Source: Bombyx mori
Lineage: Eukaryota > Arthropoda > Insecta > Lepidoptera > Bombycidae
Length of the DNA stretch: 64,000 nt
Direction: 5' to 3'
Assembly: GCF_030269925.1 (NCBI RefSeq)
Contig: NC_085133.1
Span: forward strand, 7,336,001 to 7,400,000
Position numbers and translations under genes: made by a program. The notes under the pieces were generated by a model, which had not been told where the DNA came from, did not search any database, and saw nothing but the letters and a program-made list of their open reading frames with translations. Positions 54,147 to 64,000 of this stretch are shown here, piece by piece (position 1 is the first letter of the stretch; each line of letters begins with the position of its first letter).

Positions 54147-54393
54147 TATTATAAAGTCGACGATTAGTATAATTTTGTATTTTCCGCCACTTCCGATATA
54201 TTTTCGTATAATTTTAATTTCAACAAAAACAAACTCCGAACGTCGGTCCCGGGACATATCAACGTCACTTAATGCAAAGAGCATTATGTTGTACATACGA
54301 AGGCCCCCGGGTGCCATTTAGCTAACGCGCCGCAAACATAGAGTCGGGAAAATAATTCCGGAATAACGGGATTACGAAATTTATAAACATTTA

Positions 54394-54481
54394 AGTTGTA
54401 GAGGACTATGGGCTCCAGTAACCACTTAAAACCATATGGGATGTGAGCTCGTCCATCCATCTAAGCAATAAAAATAAAAAA
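54394..54481 (+). mobile_element. Bm1 SINE, 3' end only
   Basis: GTTGTAGAGGACTATGGGCTCC to CCATCTAAGCAATAAAAATAAAAA; its A tail runs straight into the T tail of the next, inverted element. Confidence 0.75.
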
Positions 54482-54850
54482 TATTTTTTTTATTGCCGTA
54501 TAGGCAGACGAGCATACGGCCCACCTGATGGTGAGTGGTTACCGTCGCTCATGGACGTCGGCAATGCCAGGGGCAGAGCCAAGCCGCTGCCTACCGTTTA
54601 ACACTCTCCACAAGCCTCGTTTGAAGAAGGACATGTCATAGCGCTAGGGAAACACCGTGGAGGGGAGCTCATTCCATAGCCGGATGGTACGTGGCAAAAA
54701 AGATCTCTGGAAACGCACTGTGGATGAACGTAGTGGCTCCAGGTAGTATGGATGAACTCTACTCCGGTGGCGGGCGTTGCGATGGTAAAAGCGAGATGTC
54801 GGTATCATCTCGAACAATTCCTCAGAGCACTTATAAAGTTAGTGTCTTTC
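54482..54850 (-). pseudogene. LINE family B: C-terminus of RT and 3' tail
   Basis: Minus strand gives SRVHPYYLEPLRSSTVR, then RSFLPRTIRLWNELP and RYDMSFFKRGLW, a pattern found at the C-terminus of Jockey/CR1-type LINE proteins (F-x-x-R-x-x-x-LWN-x-LP). TAG replaces the codon before RYDM, and upstream RT is absent. The 3' UTR (GGTAGGCAGCGGCTTGGC...GGCAATAAAAA) identifies the short family B tails elsewhere in the window as pieces of this LINE. Confidence 0.72.
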
Positions 54851-55487
54851 ATAGGACCCCTAATTTTTTTTTTAGTAAGCTTATACACAGGACAAGTAGC
54901 ATAGGAAGCTTTTGTTGCGGAAAAGTTGCTCTTGTTATACTATTTTAGAATTATTTTACTGTACCAGTCTGATTATAGTTTTTGATCTTCTGACTTTCTC
55001 TTTCAATGTGAATTATTGTTAGCGTTACAAAATATTGTCATGAACACGAGACATTTACGGCGCCGTCTTAAATGTCTTCAAACAGTAACACGATATTTTG
55101 AAATTGTACACTATAAATCTAGGGATGGCGATAATTTATACGATTGTATTAAGAAATTAACAATGAGTGACAGATTTAGTATACATTAGTGAATATTTCG
55201 TTCAGTTATCCATTCAAATTCAATCAATTAGATTCAAAAAAATTGCATACAAATACATTTTTCACTCTCAATTCAGGGGAGTCATGTGAGATGATTAACA
55301 AAATCCCACATTAAAACACAAAATCCCGGGTTCGCGTCATCCCTACGTACTGTTTCTTTTTGTTTTATTTGCAAGAAAGGGCCCGGAGTGGCGTAATTTG
55401 AAACCCTCTTTGCTATTATTGAATGTTATAAAAAAAATTGTGAAATGTTTTCGCTTACGCTTCGTTTCCTACGTCGATTAGTTGAAT
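54851..55487. other. AT-rich DNA, nothing recognised
   Basis: No supported feature. Confidence 0.35.
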
Positions 55488-55602
55488 CAGTAGGCAGCGG
55501 CTTGGCTCTGCCCCTGGCATTGCTGAAGTCCATGGGCGACGGTAACCACTAACCATCAGGTGGGCCGTATTCTCGTCTGCCTACAAGGGCAATAAAAAAA
55601 AA
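55488..55602 (+). mobile_element. LINE family B 3' tail
   Basis: GTAGGCAGCGGCTTGGCTCTG to CCTACAAGGGCAATAAAAAAAAA, close to consensus. Confidence 0.76.
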
Positions 55603-57182
55603 ATATCTACCCATCAGATTCTCAACTGAAATCAGTACATAAAAACGGGCATATTAAATTAGTCTAACAAAGATTGTATTTCCAAATTTTTGTAGGTATT
55701 TTGAAACTGAACTTATATTGAAAACTGATAGTTTCAAAGAAAATTATTTCTCCCTTTACTCAATCATTCCAGCTTAAACAATCTGTTGCGGGTGAATAGC
55801 ACAAGTGATACTGTTTGCTTAAACATCTTGAAATAACATGTCTAGACAGACAGAGGGTGTCCATATTGCTAATCCATCGCCAATGATAATTGTCAAAATC
55901 TCAAATCAAAGTATCCATCGTTGTGACTCTAATTTTCTATTTATAAATAATATTTCGTACAGTATATACTTGGGTTATAGTTGGGGAGTTTTTGTAAAAT
56001 ATTGACTGCGGAGAGTTCTCTGAGGAATTGATTGAGATGCGCGTCACTCACCCGAAGATTTATTTCTACTACCTGGAACTAATGTATTCATGCACAATGC
56101 TCTTGAGATATTTTTGTGTCAGCAAGCTCTAGAATCAATAGCAAAAGCAATCAATGTGCTTTTTCAAACGAGATTTAAAAGAGTTTTAACATCACAAGGC
56201 GGTGTCCAGAAGCAACTAATACTACCCAGCTAGAGTTACCTACCTGGCTTCGACGACTGACGACTAGGTAATTTTCACTCAAATCATAGAGATATTACGA
56301 ACATTCGAAATAAATTTCATAATACCAATAGTCTCTTTTTACAGGTACAGGATGCGAAGAAATGAAATTACAGATAAGATTCTCTGAAAGCCTTTATTAA
56401 CCTCATATTTCAGTCCATTTTCATGTTGAAATTTCAGCTATTTTTTTTATGTGTTTATTTATTCGTCGAAAATGGAGAACGATTTAGGTCTTTGGGCAAT
56501 TACTTTCACAAAATCAATTATTGAAGCGGTCGAAAGGTAATTTGAATCTGTTTGTTTGGGCCCGAGAGTCTCGGAAATTGTAATTAGTTTTAATATTGTT
56601 GAATTTGAATTCTTGGATTCTCTCTGCTGAAAATTAAGTCAAATCATTTTAATAATTATAATCTTTACTGTATCTTTGATTCTCGATCTTAAGGTATTGT
56701 GCGATTGATTTGTAAATCTGAGTGTCAATACTTAGTATTCATTGGAAGCCGTATACGTCTAGCTAATCAAAAGTATGAATAGCAGTATCAACATTATAAA
56801 TACTTAAAATATTCAAATCAAATATTATATATTTGTTTGAATACTTTATCCGAATAAACTTTCGCAAAACATACTCATCTCATACACAGCTACAGATTTA
56901 GAAGATAAAGGTAAACCCTACGTTCGCGAAATTATTGAATACATGTTCCATACAAAAATATTAAGGGTACTGAAAAGGGTATAGAAGGGTTGAAAACGAA
57001 ACTTGTGAGGGTATCCCGGTTTATTGGAAAACATAATTTAATTTCTCGTAAGTCAATTCTAGAGAAGGTCCGTGAAAGATTAAATTTTAATCTTTGAATT
57101 GAAGATAGTCTTATTTACTGTGCCGTAAGAAAACGGTTAAATTTAAATAATATACAGTAGAAAATAATGTAACGGAATGTAC
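55603..57182. other. AT-rich DNA, nothing recognised
   Basis: No exon, RNA gene or transposon supported over 1.6 kb; the least repetitive stretch of the window. Confidence 0.4.
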
Positions 57183-57305
57183 GGTAGGCAGCGAGCGGCT
57201 TGGCTCTGCCCCTGGCATTGCTGACGTCCATGAGCGACGGTAACAACTCACCATCAGGTGGTCCGTATGTTCGTCTGCCAATAGGCAACGAAAAAGAAAA
57301 AAAGT
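57183..57305 (+). mobile_element. LINE family B 3' tail, degenerate
   Basis: GGTAGGCAGCGAGCGGCTTGG (with a GCGA duplication) to GTCTGCCAATAGGCAACGAAAAAG. Confidence 0.68.
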
Positions 57306-57735
57306 AAGAAAACAGTTGGGGTAAGCATCTCCTACTGTTTTTTCAAAGCTAAAAAGCTATTAGTAAGAAAAACACAAATGAAAAAAAGGTTCTTTCCTCA
57401 ATCACGAAAAGAATTAATAGCCCAGATGAAAATAAAAACGAACAAGCAAGACTATGTATCCGATATTATTAATGTCCTTACAAATGGTATTTAGCCACAC
57501 GGGTGATATCTTGACTTTTCTACTGGACTTAGTCTGTAACGAAGCCCTATTTACCACTCCCCGGAGACAAAGTAATGAGCACAATTAGTCTATCCATTAC
57601 TCGTTCACGGAGTCTAGTCTAGTCTAGTTAGTCTCTTCTTAATTAACTTAAATCACTTAATACGTAAAAGCGTACTTAGGGTACAGTTACAAATTGTTTT
57701 AAACATTGGCGGCTATCTACATTACATGACCCACG
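57306..57735. other. no supported feature
   Basis: AT-rich; a TCTAGTCTAGTCTAGTTAGTC microsatellite near 57611-57632. Confidence 0.4.
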
Positions 57736-57872
57736 CTAAATTTCGCGCCGGTGGTAGATTCAGTGAAGCACTGATCTTGCTAGGGCAAATGTTTGGCAAG
57801 ACTCCCAGGTTGAGCTCGTATAGACCCCCGAGTTTACTAACAGAAGGTAGAGAAAAAAAGGAAAAATCCACA
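57736..57872 (+). mobile_element. LINE family A 3' UTR fragment, diverged
   Basis: CGCCGGTGGTAGATTCAGTGAAGCACTGATCTTGCTAGGGC and GGTTGAGCTCGTATAGACC, ending AGGTAGAGAAAAAAAGG; parallel to 14786-14992. Confidence 0.65.
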
Positions 57873-58197
57873 AAACACATAGTGTGTTTTATTAATTACC
57901 ATTTTTAATTTTAAATAACATTTAAAAGATTCTTTGCACGATTTTGCAATGAAATTTCATATTGAGGGCTGAAAGATTATTTGGTTTAAGCGACATTTTT
58001 CTAAATTTTACAGGAAAGCCATTTAAAATATAAAATTAGGAAAAAATATCATGAAAAAAAATCTTCAGCTATTTATTTAGCTATATAGTGAAAACATAAT
58101 TGAAGTTGGATTAAAAAACATTGAATTGTTGATACTAATACTAAATAAAACGGGCTTTTAATTACAAAGATAAATGTCGCCTATTAAGCGAAAGATC

Positions 58198-58697
58198 CAC
58201 GAGACCACGTACCGGTAAGCGCAGCGTTGGGCGTCCCCTTGCCCGTTGGACCGATGACTTGCGGCGATATGCTGGGAAAGATTGGATGCGGAAGGCGGAG
58301 ATTCGTTCATTGTGGCGAACTATGGGATATGAGCGTAGTAAAAAGGAAAGGGGCATCCTATTGGAGTACGCAACTAAAATAGCCAAACGAATAATAAAAA
58401 GGAATAAAGAAGCCTGACCCATGCTTCCACCTTATTAGGTATAATATGGCCTGGCAAGCATGGGGTACATATTGTTTAAAAAATAGTGTAACTAAACAGA
58501 AATTATTATGGAAAGAAAAATTGAAATCAAAAACTAAGTAGACAATAAATCAAATTTATTAAAACAATTTACATTAAGATATATATAAGAGCTCTGACAA
58601 CGTCAGGGGGAAAACGGGAAATAAGATAAAAAAAAAAAAAAAAAACTATGAGATATGCCTACATCCAGCAGTGGAGAGATACAGGCTGATGATGATG
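58198..58697 (-). mobile_element. RTE-clade LINE 3' end (strand by coding: +), split by a second insert
   Basis: Reading plus, 58200-58331 encodes RGRPLARWTDDLRRYAG followed by KDWMRKAEIRSLWRT, and 58658-58690 encodes AYIQQWRDTG and a stop, the standard RTE C-terminus, ending in TGATGATGATGA. The coding strand is plus; the strand field should be read as uncertain only because of the nested insert. AAGCGAAAGATC flanks it. 5'-truncated and dead. Confidence 0.7.
58332..58643 (+). mobile_element. poly(A) retroposon nested in the RTE fragment
   Basis: Bounded by AACTATGGGATATG (58318-58331) and AACTATGAGATATG (58644-58657), a 14-bp duplication with one difference. Ends in about 18 A (58628-58645). 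Contains AATAAATCAAATTTATT; no recognised domain. Confidence 0.7.
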
Positions 58698-58770
58698 AAG
58701 CGAAAGATCACTTATACTAAATAGCCTTTTATGACTCGATATGTATTTTAATTATAATTTTATAATTTAT

Positions 58771-60316
58771 TTTTAGTTTGTAATATTTCTGTAACCAAGG
58801 TGCAGAACTAACTTACAAAATGCACCACGCTTAACCGCTTAGGTGACACGTAATTAACCATATCTGAAAATTCTTAATGAGACCTCAATTCTGCCTTGGG
58901 ATATATGTCGTTTTCTTTAAAAAATTCTTATTAAGCGAAATCTCCCTTAAGCCGAAAAAGTCTTTCACTACTTGATATAATTTTTTATATATTTTTGCGA
59001 ACCCAGTAGGAAGTTGGTTTAGGTTTTGGAAGACCTATGAATTGCGAAGGCGTTCAAGATAAGTTTTGAAACTTTAGGGGATATGTTTGACATGTGTCCG
59101 GATGTAGTCTTGAAGTAAGTTGTAAACTCTGGCAATAATACTCGTATAGATTCGTTTCTCAGAATTAATTTTTCTATGAATTTTCTATATGTATATACAT
59201 ACATGCGCGTTAACTTTTGTTTTTTTTTTGTTGTTTTTGTTATTTAATCTCTCTCAATATATGGTACAACTCACTCAATTTATTTAGCTTAGGTTTGTCA
59301 CCACATCACAAGCGGTGCCCACTAGTTCACAATTAACATATCCCAAGTGATTTAACTACTTTCAATTCACAAAGATTTTCTAGAATATTCACCGTAAGCT
59401 TCTTCGTCGGGGGACATGAATTTTCCTACCTCACCGAGATTAGCTAAGGATGCCACATTTTAATTATTATATTAATTAAAAAAATATAGGTATGGGATGT
59501 TACAACGATAAATACTCTAGTGAAGTGTAATCAGTTTTTAATGGCGATATCTCAAGTGAACACGCGTTAACTATTATAAGTATATAATAACATTTTCGTC
59601 ATCACAAAAGGGAAACTAAAAGTGTGAACAATAAGTATTTTTGCAACTTTTAAATAAACGTCTACTTTTAAAGATTGGAAATAAGACTGGCTAAAACTAT
59701 ACGAAATATATCCAATAGCTATTTCTAATCTAGATTAAAAGATAATTGTGTTCAATCTGATTCCTTTTCGTTTCATCGGCTGACCAATTCTATCGAGATT
59801 CAGTATAATCACGTTTGACTACCCGAGGACGGAGATGACATCAAGTTCCCTCGCAATGTTTTTATTTGTTAAATAAGAATTGTTCCAAAATTTGCAATCC
59901 AAAAAAATATTAAACAAGTTCTATAGAAGCAGAACTGTGGCCTCGTAAATCGAATAGGTAAAATTTAAAAGGCAACAATAACTTTTTAGTATCCAATACT
60001 TAATTGCTTTAAAAATAAAAATTGGATTAAAGTAATTGTTACAACCCTATAGCCGGTTTTATGGTATCAGTCGACTGACGCGTTCCGGATCCGTCAATTT
60101 GTTCGGTCGTCCGTTATAAATTTAATAAAATTTAATTTATATTCGACGTGAAAACGTCGAGTGACCGATTTTGTGTTTTATTAAACTTAATTATTATGAT
60201 TAAATTGATTTATTTTTTCGTTTACAAGCACGAAAATAGCTTTTCGTGGCATTTTAATTATTTACCAGAGACGCAGAAAGATTTCAACACTGATTTTGTT
60301 TTTCTTCCTACACTGC
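58771..60316. other. AT-rich DNA, nothing recognised
   Basis: No exon, RNA gene or transposon supported. The TTAAGCGAAATCTCCCTTAAGCCG block near 58932 echoes repeat X and may be its continuation. Confidence 0.35.
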
Positions 60317-60560
60317 TACTGGTGCTCACCTCTTGTGAGTCCGCACGGGTAGGCACCACCATCTTGCCTATTTTTGCCGTTAAGCAGTAATGCGTTTCGA
60401 CTTGATTGGGGCAGCCGTTGTAACTATACTGAGATCTTAGAACTTATATCTCAAGGTGGGTGGTGCATTTACGTTGTAGATGTGTATGGGCTCCAGTAAC
60501 CACTTAACACCAGGTGGGCTGTGAGCTCGTCCAACCATCTAAGCAATAAAAATAAAAAAA
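60317..60560 (+). mobile_element. Bm1 SINE, 5'-truncated
   Basis: ACTGGTGCTCACCTCTTGTGAG to CATCTAAGCAATAAAAATAAAAAAA; moderately diverged, with a small deletion at GACTTGATTGGGGCAG. Confidence 0.83.
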
Positions 60561-61291
60561 CTACCCTCTCTAGCTTTGTATCCTAACCTATTTATGGAGG
60601 ATATATTTATTTATCTGTTGTATTAATCTTCCTTATCAGATACTTGACGTATTGAAGAACACGAGTCACCTTAGCTGTAAACTTTTTTTTTTCATATTTA
60701 TATAATACCAACTTTATTCATATTTACCTATTATTCATACATTTTATGATTACTTTAATAAAATTGTTTTATAGTGTTTATTTTTTATTTTTAATGATTA
60801 CATTATACGAACATAAAATAATAAATAAATAGCAAAAGGAACTCCTTTTCGACCTAGTATCCATGAGACACACTCTTTTTTCTGTATTACGTCGCCAATT
60901 CTGTTATAAAAACTCTGGCGAACACTATTACACCTTTGCCAAAAGGCCCTTAAACTTCACAACATTTGACGGGTGGGGGCTTGTTGAAGCGGGCTTTATA
61001 AACGTTTTCTCGTCACGTCAGGGTCCCTGACAAGGGTATGCGCCGGCCCTGCTGCTCCCAAAGGTATGTGTATTGGCTTCATATCGTAAATTGGACTGTA
61101 CGCGGTTTTATACGAAGTTTCGTTGTAAATTGGACGATGGACGAATGATAATGGGGTCTTTACGCAACACACTTTATGCTAGTTTATATTCTGTATGTTC
61201 GAGGGCACGTGCTCTAACTTATTGTTGGAGATGATTCCGTCACTTTCTCGCACCGCCCCAACTTAGTATCCCTAAGGCAGCGGCTTCCCTC
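60561..61291. other. no supported feature
   Basis: AT-rich to mixed; no gene or repeat recognised. Confidence 0.35.
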
Positions 61292-61412
61292 GGTAGGCAG
61301 CGGCTTGGCTTTGCCCCTGGCATTGCTGAAGTCCATGGGCGACGGTAACCACTCACCATCAGGTGGGCCGTATGCTCGTCTGCCTACAAGGGCAATAACA
61401 AAAAAAAAAAGA
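61292..61412 (+). mobile_element. LINE family B 3' tail
   Basis: GGTAGGCAGCGGCTTGGCTTTG to CTACAAGGGCAATAACAAAAAAAAAA. Confidence 0.76.
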
Positions 61413-61778
61413 AAAAAAGCCCTTCTACCTGAAACTACTGTGTGCATCGTAAGAACGATTTTTGACCAAAACGATCAAGCCTTAGAGTTGGGCCATTTCG
61501 ACAAGTTCCCCAAGCGCTATGTTACGCTTTTTCAAACGAAACTACAAAAAGTCATCTGAAGTAGGTTCACCTGCCTTCGAAGCGATTAAAAAATCATCAA
61601 AATAGATACTTAATATTTTCAGGCATTTGATTTCAATGCTATTCGGACCCAATTTAAATTTACTTTTAAGTGGCTATTTCACAGTATTTGAATGTTAGTG
61701 ACTTTAAAAAATAATTGGTAAATAAAACGACATCGGTATAGTGTCGGACAATAAAACTTAATGTTGAAATAAAAATAA

Positions 61779-61806
61779 CTAGCTTTTGCCCGCGACTTCG
61801 TACGCG
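61779..61806 (-). mobile_element. Helitron-like 3' end, element continues after 63739
   Basis: CTAGCTTTTGCCCGCGACTTCG is, in reverse, a Helitron-type CTAG end with GC-rich sub-terminal sequence. The element resumes at 63739 (ACATATAATGCTTTC...AACGTTATAGTGAGCC), having been split by the LINE. Confidence 0.5.
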
Positions 61807-61841
61807 TGGAATAGTTCTTTTTTTTTTCTTTTTTTTTTTTT

Positions 61842-62035
61842 TCCTACATATGCTGATAGCCTTGAGAGGCTATTTCAGCGTACCCTAGCTTGTGTAGGTG
61901 AGCTCGCGGGGCTCAAACCGGAGAATTGCTAACACCGCCCTAGCAAGAGCAGTGCTTCGCAGAATCTACCACCGGATCGGAAGCGCGACCCACTGAGAAG
62001 ATCCGGCGAGAAACTCAGTGGGCTGTGTCTGTGGG
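61842..62035 (-). other. 3' UTR of family A LINE with terminal hairpin
   Basis: On the minus strand it ends with ATAGCC-TCTCAA-GGCTAT and a short A-rich tail. The same end is present at 228-286 and 44595-44894. A conserved 3' hairpin suggests recognition by the RT. Confidence 0.75.
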
Positions 62036-63727
62036 TTAATTCGCTCGTCGAGCCCTTCGTCGCAAGCGACGGGTTCGGCGAGGACGGTGACCGGTGCTTG
62101 TATTGCCTAAAAGCACCGTTAGTGGATCAGGAGGATCCGTGATGACGTGCTTTGGGCGACGTCGACGGTTTACCAAACGGTCTACAGGATCGGGTATGTA
62201 GTTTCCGGCGGCCACGACAAGAGGGTTCTCATGTCGTGCCGCCTTCTCAAAGTGGCGCAGCGATGCCGACTGTAGATACTTACTGACGGGGTCGAGCTCC
62301 AGGTCATCGTGGAGGTCCACGTTCCTCTGGAACCATGGTGCTCCGACGGCTATCCTGCAGAATCGGGATTGTATTACCTGAAGGGGTTTCAAGTTGGTGC
62401 GGGCCGCGTGAGCGAACACTACGCTTGCATACGTCATGACGGGGCGTATGCAAGGTTTGTAGAGGGTTACCTTGTTACGGAGGGACAGTTTGCTTCGTCT
62501 ACAAAGCATTGGGTAGAGTCGTCCTAGTATAAACGCGGCGCGATCGCGTACCGTTTTTACGTGGGGACGGAATGTCATCCCTCTGTCGAGGGTGACGCCT
62601 AGGTATTTGACCTTCGGGGCCCACGGTATGGGCTGGTCAAAGAGAGTGATGGGGCTAACGGCGGAGGTGTTTACGCGCCTACTGGGGAGTGGGGTGCTCG
62701 AAGTGGTATTCGGAGGGCGACCCCTTTTGAATAGCACCGCTGTGCTTTTCGTGGGGTTAATGTCTATTCGCCACTTCCGGAACCACTGTCCCATGGTGGT
62801 TACTGCGGTCTGGAGTCGCCGATGAAGCAACGACATCTTCCTACACGAGTAGTAGATAGCCGTGTCATCGGCGAAGAGCGCTAGATGGGTCTCCGGAGAC
62901 CGGGGTATATCGTTGATATACAAACTAAATAGTAACGGGGAGAGTGCGGAGCCTTGCGGGACTCCGGCAGTCAGATGACGGGGACGAGAACGAGTTCCCT
63001 CTACTCGATATCGAAACGAACGGTTCGACAAGAAGTCTCGTATGATGAGCACGAGTCTGTCTGGCACTCCCATGTTGTACAGTTTGTAGATCAAACCGTT
63101 GTGCCAGACTTTGTCGAACGCCTTCGCTACATCGAAGAAGAGGGCGCCGGTCGGGATTTGTTTACGCCTATTTAGCCCTATTAAGATGTGCTCCGTGAGG
63201 CGGTGCACTTGTTGTACGCACGAGTGTTTGGCGCGGAATCCAAACTGCTCGTCTATTAGAATTTTATTCGCGGTAACGAAGTCCCAGAGGCGTTTCCGAA
63301 GGAGCCGTTCGTAAATTTTGCCTATCGCTGGGAGGAGACTAATCGGTCGGTAACTAGCGGTTTCATTATTCGGTTTGCCCGGCTTGTGTATACCGATAAC
63401 GTCTGCTTCTTTCCATACCGCCGGAAAGATGCAGTGCGTCATAGCAGCATTTAAGATGGTAGCCAACATTGTTATCAGTTGGACTGGTAAGAGTTTTAAC
63501 GCGCGGTTGCGGATGCCGTCGGAGCCGGGTGCCTTCTTAGGTTGAAGGTTGTCTATTACTTCTCTAACTTCGTCAGAGGTAATGGGGGGTAACGCGTCCG
63601 AGGGTGGCAGGGAAGCTCTGCGCTCGACCTCCCTGTCGACTGCCTCGGTGTGTTCGGGGTCCGCGTATTGAGTGCTGGTGGTGCACTGCTCTTGCAGTGC
63701 ATCGGCCAGCAACTCTGCCTTGTCATC
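62036..63727 (-). pseudogene. reverse transcriptase part of LINE ORF2, N-terminus missing
   Basis: About 560 codons open to the natural stop at 62036. RT begins near ITSDEVREVIDNLQPKKAPG. Motifs: SYRPISLLPAIGKIYERLL, QFGFRAKHSC, GALFFDVAKAFDKVWH (A), AGVPQGSALSPLLFS (B) and LFADDTAIY (FADD, motif C), with YLGVTLDRGMTF downstream. FADD and the K-x-APG motif are usual in Jockey-clade RTs. The reading frame is intact throughout, so the copy is recent, but lacking endonuclease and ORF1 it cannot move by itself. The apparent first codon is internal, not a start. Confidence 0.9.
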
Positions 63728-63738
63728 TGGAATAGTTC

Positions 63739-64000
63739 ACATATAATGCTTTCTTTTAGAACAAATTTGTTTAGCATAAAAAACGTTATAGTGAGCCAAC
63801 CTTAATATATAGACATATGCTGTCGCGGACTTTTTTAGATCTTTTATAGGGGAACAATTCTGTCATCCATTATTTTAGCGAAACTTTAACCGTTTCTGCA
63901 GCGCATGCAGCAGAAGCTCTCAAAAGGTAAAAAGAACCCTGATTTTGAAACATTCTTTATTGGTGCTCCGCTTGTATTGGTCTTAGCGTGATGTTATATA
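63739..64000 (-). mobile_element. continuation of the split Helitron-like element
   Basis: Sequence resumes after the LINE's right duplication with AACAAATTTGTTTAGCATAAAAAACGTTATAGTGAGCC, a common lepidopteran repeat. The outer end lies at or beyond the window edge. Confidence 0.4.

Larger units (their letters stand above)
57950..58770 (+). repeat. repeat X, copy 3, interrupted by nested retroposons
   Basis: Left part 57950-58197 and right part 58698-58770 rejoin to match 41450-41720. The break point is the 12-bp AAGCGAAAGATC, duplicated at 58186-58197 and 58698-58709. Confidence 0.75.
61818..63727 (-). mobile_element. 5'-truncated Jockey-clade LINE (family A)
   Basis: TGGAATAGTTC at 61807-61817 and 63728-63738 is an exact 11-bp duplication. 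A T-rich tail at 61818-61841 and the 3' terminal hairpin at 61853-61872 lie at the left, and the RT ORF opens at the right edge. ORF1, endonuclease and the start of ORF2 are missing. It provides the reference for all family A tails in this window. I suspect kinship with silkworm BMC1/L1Bm-type elements but cannot confirm it. Confidence 0.9.

Overview
This window is nuclear DNA of a lepidopteran, almost certainly silkworm (Bombyx mori or a very close relative). The main reason is the density of one SINE whose body, roughly 250 bp from GGTGGTAGGACC to AGCAATAAAAA, I recognise as Bm1. About sixteen clear copies lie on both strands, plus several decayed ones. Spliced host coding sequence, AT-rich intergenic or intronic DNA, Helitron-type ends and R1-clade, Jockey-clade, RTE-clade and BEL/Pao retroelements all fit.

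Layout. 1-4.1 kb: foldback repeat and unassigned AT-rich DNA. 4.1-10.4 kb: a complete R1-clade non-LTR retrotransposon on the minus strand. It has two uninterrupted ORFs, a poly(A) tail and a 13-bp target-site duplication. Its 5' end folds by eye into an HDV-like self-cleaving ribozyme (10257-10419) whose predicted cleavage site is exactly the element/target junction. ORF1 and ORF2 meet at a UAAUG stop-start signal. 10.8-11.0 kb: the only convincing host coding sequence, a 161-bp internal exon on the minus strand resembling the first cadherin region of calsyntenin. Much of the remaining window may be intron or upstream DNA of that gene, but no second exon was found. 11-48 kb: AT-rich DNA filled with Bm1 copies, LINE 3' tails, Helitron-like ends, small DNA-transposon derivatives (pogo-like and Harbinger-like) and several short poly(A) retroposons with exact target duplications. 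48.25-54.14 kb: a BEL/Pao LTR retrotransposon with nearly identical 398-bp LTRs and a 5-bp duplication, lacking the reverse transcriptase core. 54-61.8 kb: more LINE tails, including a three-level nested insertion at 57.95-58.77 kb. 61.8-63.7 kb: a 5'-truncated Jockey-clade LINE with most of its RT and an 11-bp duplication.

How the parts relate. Most structure here comes from target-primed reverse transcription. Autonomous LINEs (R1-clade, Jockey-like, RTE-like) left 5'-truncated tails, and Bm1 shows the same 5' truncation. The R1-clade copy carries every part expected of an active element. The BEL/Pao copy looks young but could have moved only with reverse transcriptase supplied by a relative. 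No rRNA gene, CRISPR array or functional tRNA gene was seen. All calls come from reading the sequence; family names finer than clade are deliberately avoided.
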